A stretch of 46,352 nt of DNA, taken from NCBI GenBank assembly GCA_011523845.1, contig WTFV01000013.1, positions 1 through 46,352 of the forward strand, given 5' to 3'. The notes beneath the pieces were generated by a model. It saw only the letters and a list, made by a program, of their open reading frames with translations. It was not told the DNA's origin and searched no databases. The stretch comes from Acidobacteriota bacterium (lineage in GTDB: Bacteria; Acidobacteriota; Vicinamibacteria; Vicinamibacterales; UBA8438). Positions 42,836 to 46,352 of the stretch are shown one piece after another (positions within the stretch are counted from its first letter, which is position 1; the number at the start of each line of letters is the position of its first letter). The translations under genes and the position numbers were made by a program.

Positions 42836-45800
42836 TCAGTAGCGGAACAGGTACTGGAACTTGGTGAAGAACGCCCGGTTGGTGCGCTGCATCGTCGTCA
42901 CCGACGGGAACAGGTAGTCCTGGATCCCGTCGCCGTCGAGGTCGTCGCCCAGGATCAGGCTGCCCTGCTGGTAGCGGTCGTCGTAGCCGATGTAGAACAC
43001 CGTCCCCGCGTTGACCCGGTAGCTGAACAGCATGTTGAGCCCGGTCGTGCGCTGCAGCGTGTTGAACTCGACGATGTTCCGGTACGCCAGCCGGTCGGTG
43101 AACTGGTAGGTGCTCAGGGCGCGCACGATCGTGACGTCGAAGACCAGCGGGTCCCCGATGCTCGGGTCGATGCGCGGGTCGATCAGCCGGCTCGTGTTCA
43201 GATTGATCTGCGACTGGAACCGCGGCACGGGCCGCACGGTGAGGAACATCCCGCCGCCGCCGCCGCGCCCCAGGAACGGGTTCTCCTCGTACCGCACCTC
43301 GTCGCCGTACTGGAAGAACCCGCCGATGGAAATCCGGCGGCTGCTGCTGATGCGGCCGAAGGCGCGGTAGCTCAGCTTGTCGAAGTTCACGCCCAGGTAG
43401 CGCTCCATGTCGCGGTTGACGCTCACGTTGGCGCTGATGTTGTTGGCGAGCGTCGAGTTCAGGCTGACCTGGAGCTGCTCGTCCTCGAGCACGTTGTCGA
43501 AGTTCCAGTTGCGGCCGTAGGTGACGCTGGGCCCCCAGTTGATGACCCAGCTCTCGGGCCAGAAGCGGTACCCGAGGGTGGTGACGTTGCGCTGCTGATC
43601 GGTCCGCTGCACGAACCCCACGTCGGTCCGGAAATCGGGTGAGAGCAGATACGTGCCGTTGAAGATGTTCCAGTGGCGGCCCTGCAGCCGGTAGTTCAAG
43701 TCGAACAGCGTGCCGCGCGAGTCGATCCCGTCGAGGTCGCGGTTGTCCGTCTGGACGGCGGTGAACCCGACCGATTGCGTCTGGCCGAGCCGGAAGGCGC
43801 CGTCGGCCAGCGCCATGCGGCTGTAGCTGCCGAGGAAGTCGCGGTTGGTCACCATCGCGCCGACGTGCGACTCGGCGTAGAGGTCGTAGCGCGCCCGCCC
43901 GATGACGACGTTCGCCGCGGTATCGCCCGCGGGGCCGACGAGACCGGCCACCGAGCCGGCCGAGGCGTCGTTGGCGGCCAGGAAGCCGACCGACGTGCGG
44001 CCCACCTTGCCGGTTATCTTCGCGCCCCAGTCCGGGTCGCGGATGGTCCGCGTGTGGACGAAGTTGACCGGCCCGAACACGTTGAAGATCTCGGCGCCCT
44101 CGAGGAAGAACGGGCGCAGTTCCGGGTAGAAGAGGGCGAAGCGCTGGTTGACCTCGATCTGCGGGCGGTCGGACTCGACCTGCGAGAAATCCGGGTTGAG
44201 CGTGAAGTCGGCGGTCAGGTTCGACGTGATGCCGTACTTGACGTTGACGCCCCCTTCCGGCTGCGCCTTCCCCGGAAGGAATGCGCCGCTCGACGTGTCG
44301 AGCGAGCCGAGCTGGATCCCGGTCGCCACCGGCATGATCTCCAGATTGCGGCTCGTCGACAGGTTCGTCATCCCCTCGAGCAGCCCCATCTGGGGCAGGA
44401 AGCCGGACACGCTGCGCGATATCGGGGCCCAGACGACGTTCTCGTCCCGATGCCGGATCTCGCGCACGATCTGGAACGCCCAGCGGTGCGGGACGCTGCT
44501 ACCCCGCTGCGGATAGCGCAGGCTCTTGAAGGGGATGGCCATCTCGGCCGTGAAGCCGTCGCTGACGATCTGCGCGCCGCTGTCGAACAGCGCGTCCCAC
44601 GAGTCGTCGCCGCGCGGAATGCCCCGGCGGCTGAAACCGCCGCCGCCACCGCCGCCGCGCCCGCCGCGTCCACCGCCGCCGCGCCCGCCGCCGCCGCTGC
44701 GGCCGCGCGCGTTGACGATCTCGTCGCCCTGCACCCCGTAGCCGTTGATCGAGAAGGCGTAGGCGCGCTGCTGGTCGAGGAACGGGTCGAAGTAGACGGT
44801 GATGTTGTCGTCGCGGAACGCCTGGTCGCGGTCCACCCGCGTCGCCCGCATGATGCCCGGGTCCTCGTAGTGGGCGTGGAACGCCAGGTACAGGTTCTGG
44901 CTGTCGTAGCTGATCCAGACCTCGGTGTCCTCGCTGGCCGGCGCGCCCTCGAACGGCGACTCCTGCACGAACTCGGTCACCCGCAGCGCGTCCCGCCACA
45001 CCAGGTCGTCGAGGCGGCCGTCGATGTCGGGGCGGACGGCGGTCCGCGTCGGCCGCAGCATCGGACGCCCGGTCAGGATGCCGGCGGCGGCGGCGAACCC
45101 GGCGACCGGCGTCCGTCCGCTGCCCGAGTCGGTCTCCCCCTCCAGCAGCAGGCTGCCGGCCATGTCGCCGGGCGGCGCGGGCGCGGCGGAAGCAGTACGA
45201 CCCGGTGGCGCGAAGCGTGCACCTGCGGGGCCGCCCCGCCGCGCCCCGGGCGGCAGGCCCGTGAGCCTGCCGGGACCCGTGCCGCCGGCGTCCCGGCCCG
45301 CCGCGGAGGCCCACGTTTCGGACCCCGGCGCCGGCAAGCCGCCATACGCGCCGTTGCCATTGCCGTTTCCGTTTCCGTTTCCGTCGCCATTGCCGGCCAG
45401 GAATCCGGTCCGCCCGGAGCCGTTGCCGTCCGCCGTCGCTTCGAATGCCGCGTCGAGCTCGTAGACGACCCGGTCCTGAAGTGCAAAGAGATCGGCAACG
45501 GGACCGTCCACCTTGACACCGGTCGCGATCGATCCGGTCTCGGTGTCGACCACGCGCGCGGTTATGCGCATTCGATCGCCGATCCGCTGGTAGCCGCCCG
45601 TGACGAGCCACGCGGCGCCAAGCCGCCGGCTCGCCTCGCGCACGCCCCGCTCCGCGCCACCCGTGCCCGCCCGCGCCGGTTCCGGGTCGGTCGCCGCGAT
45701 CTCGCTGCTCAGCGCCTCGCGCCCGACGACCGACAGGTCATGCAGACGCTCGAGGTCGGCAGAGACCGTCTCCGCGATACCTGCGCCGATCCACTCGTCG

Positions 45801-46000
45801 GCCGGGTCCGCCGTGATGTTCACGAACGGAGCGATCGCTACCGTGTTCCGTTCTACGGCGTTCGCGCCCGCAAACGCTTCGAAGTCGCCGTCCGTCTGCG
45901 CCAGCGCCGCGGGAATCGCGGCGAAGAACCACGCGACGACGACGGTCAGCGCCCGGGTCCGCTCGTACCGGCTTCCGACTGGCGAAGGGTGGACTTGCAC
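42836..46000 (-). CDS. DUF5916 outer-membrane barrel protein with TolB-like N-terminal domain
   Basis: 1054 residues. Signal peptide 1-35 (TVVVAWFFAAIPAALA-Q). About 50-195: TolB/FlgO-like domain (VAIAPFVNITADPADEWIGA, GIAETVSADLERL, WLVTGGYQRIGDRMRITARV), a type usually found with sensors. About 195-330: Gly/Asn/Pro-rich linker with a GNGNGN run. About 330-545: CBM9/DOMON-like part (DGRLDDLVWRDALRVTEFVQ, LYLAFHAHYEDPG) with an inserted ~25-residue Gly/Arg run. From about 560: DUF5916 barrel (NLEIMPVATG, FTLNPDFSQVESDRPQIEVN, RPFFLEGAEIF), ending FFTKFQYLFRY as outer-membrane barrels do. Ligand unknown. The GTG at 46000 has gaggaaa upstream. Confidence 0.87.
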   Translation of the reverse strand: MQVHPSPVGSRYERTRALTVVVAWFFAAIPAALAQTDGDFEAFAGANAVERNTVAIAPFVNITADPADEWIGAGIAETVSADLERLHDLSVVGREALSSEIAATDPEPARAGTGGAERGVREASRRLGAAWLVTGGYQRIGDRMRITARVVDTETGSIATGVKVDGPVADLFALQDRVVYELDAAFEATADGNGSGRTGFLAGNGDGNGNGNGNGNGAYGGLPAPGSETWASAAGRDAGGTGPGRLTGLPPGARRGGPAGARFAPPGRTASAAPAPPGDMAGSLLLEGETDSGSGRTPVAGFAAAAGILTGRPMLRPTRTAVRPDIDGRLDDLVWRDALRVTEFVQESPFEGAPASEDTEVWISYDSQNLYLAFHAHYEDPGIMRATRVDRDQAFRDDNITVYFDPFLDQQRAYAFSINGYGVQGDEIVNARGRSGGGGRGGGGRGGRGGGGGGGFSRRGIPRGDDSWDALFDSGAQIVSDGFTAEMAIPFKSLRYPQRGSSVPHRWAFQIVREIRHRDENVVWAPISRSVSGFLPQMGLLEGMTNLSTSRNLEIMPVATGIQLGSLDTSSGAFLPGKAQPEGGVNVKYGITSNLTADFTLNPDFSQVESDRPQIEVNQRFALFYPELRPFFLEGAEIFNVFGPVNFVHTRTIRDPDWGAKITGKVGRTSVGFLAANDASAGSVAGLVGPAGDTAANVVIGRARYDLYAESHVGAMVTNRDFLGSYSRMALADGAFRLGQTQSVGFTAVQTDNRDLDGIDSRGTLFDLNYRLQGRHWNIFNGTYLLSPDFRTDVGFVQRTDQQRNVTTLGYRFWPESWVINWGPSVTYGRNWNFDNVLEDEQLQVSLNSTLANNISANVSVNRDMERYLGVNFDKLSYRAFGRISSSRRISIGGFFQYGDEVRYEENPFLGRGGGGGMFLTVRPVPRFQSQINLNTSRLIDPRIDPSIGDPLVFDVTIVRALSTYQFTDRLAYRNIVEFNTLQRTTGLNMLFSYRVNAGTVFYIGYDDRYQQGSLILGDDLDGDGIQDYLFPSVTTMQRTNRAFFTKFQYLFRY
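45351..45395. repeat. 6-bp tandem repeat (GN-coding) in the barrel gene
   Basis: ccgttgccattgccgtttcc followed by further ccgttt units encodes alternating Gly-Asn on the minus strand. The unit keeps the frame, so only linker length would vary. A second simple-sequence tract, Gly/Arg-coding, lies at about 44638-44705. Confidence 0.7.
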
Positions 46001-46352
46001 GTGTTTTCCTCGCTGGATCCATGCGGACTCAGAGATCAGAAAATGGACTGCATGGCGTCAGACATCGGATTCCCGAAATCCGTTTACGAGTGGTAGCCCG
46101 GAAAAATGGCGGAGCAGGCCGGTGAACGTGGCTGATGTGGAGACTGCCCGGCCCGCCCCGCCAGCGTGACGACGCCTACCAGGACGCCCTGCGCGGCCGG
46201 AGCCTTTACATCGACCGGGGCCCGAAGTCGACAAACCCGCCGGCCTCGTCCCGGCTGCTGGGCGCGCCCGGTTGCGCCAGTGGGCGGCGCGCAGGGCGCC
46301 GCGATCGCGGCCCGCACGGGTTTGGTGGGCAGCGCACCGGTACACCACAATG
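46001..46352. other. Right-hand intergenic stretch, no clear gene; possible promoter at the very edge
   Basis: Open frames here are Arg/Ala/Pro-rich and not recognisable. A perfect dyad CGGATT-CCCGA-AATCCG is at 46066-46082. The last 12 bases, tacaccacaatg, share caccacaatg with the VapB promoter at 42474-42483, suggesting a similar promoter-operator cut off by the window edge. Confidence 0.3.

Noticed and set aside
42732..42842. Small Trp/Cys-rich ORF (MTWPTWPCCF...) following the antitoxin
   Set aside because: It is the out-of-frame reading of the vapC remnant and overlaps the end of the convergent barrel gene; no homology is recognisable.
46001..46352. Insertion-sequence end at the right edge
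   Set aside because: No transposase motif or terminal inverted repeat pair is visible; the short dyad at 46066-46082 is not enough.

Overview
The window is G+C-rich DNA (about two-thirds G+C by eye) from a Gram-negative heterotroph. It encodes an outer-membrane porin, a large outer-membrane barrel protein, lipoproteins and Tat signals, and carries a textbook sigma-54 promoter. The paired DUF1592/DUF1552 genes, DUF5916 barrel, PQQ dehydrogenase, secreted amidohydrolases and sulfatase resemble Acidobacteriota (Vicinamibacteria-like). Planctomycetota or Gemmatimonadota are alternatives. This placement is inferred from gene content; no rRNA or marker gene is present, and I see no tRNA.

Layout. 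1-2.1 kb: 5' part of a JmjC/cupin oxygenase, a small Tat lipoprotein behind a good sigma-70 promoter, and a PepSY membrane protein. 2.1-5.4 kb: a 2-oxoacid dehydrogenase operon (E1 alpha, E1 beta, E2; no E3). 5.5-17.7 kb, minus strand: a continuous urea import and hydrolysis operon, read in the order porin, urtA, urtB, urtC, urtD, urtE, ureD, ureAB fusion, ureC, ureF, ureG. It starts at a sigma-54 promoter (17699-17713), and most junctions overlap or lie within 5 bp. ureE is missing, while UreG has a His-rich N-terminus. 18.2-28.3 kb: PQQ alcohol dehydrogenase, LiaF-like protein, amidohydrolase, exported HIRAN protein, galE, TPR protein, NCS2 purine permease and a second amidohydrolase. 28.3-31.4 kb: an accessory patch with inverted and tandem repeats, a Schlafen-type ATP-binding pseudogene (two frameshifts, missing N-terminal domain), a Fic AMPylase and A+T-rich flanks. 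31.4-42.3 kb: DUF1552/DUF1592 pair, a winged-helix regulator with its own palindrome, Uma2 nuclease, a sigma-region-4 protein/alpha-beta hydrolase/cupin operon and a sulfatase. 42.4-46 kb: a VapB-like antitoxin with a palindromic promoter and only a scrap of vapC, then a DUF5916 barrel protein with an added TolB-like domain.

How it fits together. The porin, UrtABCDE and urease genes form one nitrogen-scavenging unit: outer-membrane passage, binding, ATP-driven import, hydrolysis to ammonia, and nickel-centre assembly. The sigma-54 promoter predicts activation under nitrogen limitation.

Most unusual feature. Short tandem repeats recur at gene ends. Three loci with unrelated sequences (5348-5455, 6364-6474, 37084-37192) each carry two 35-39 bp direct repeats exactly 72 bp apart at or just past a stop codon. 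Other repeats sit inside the ureD start, the porin, the regulator and the Fic patch.
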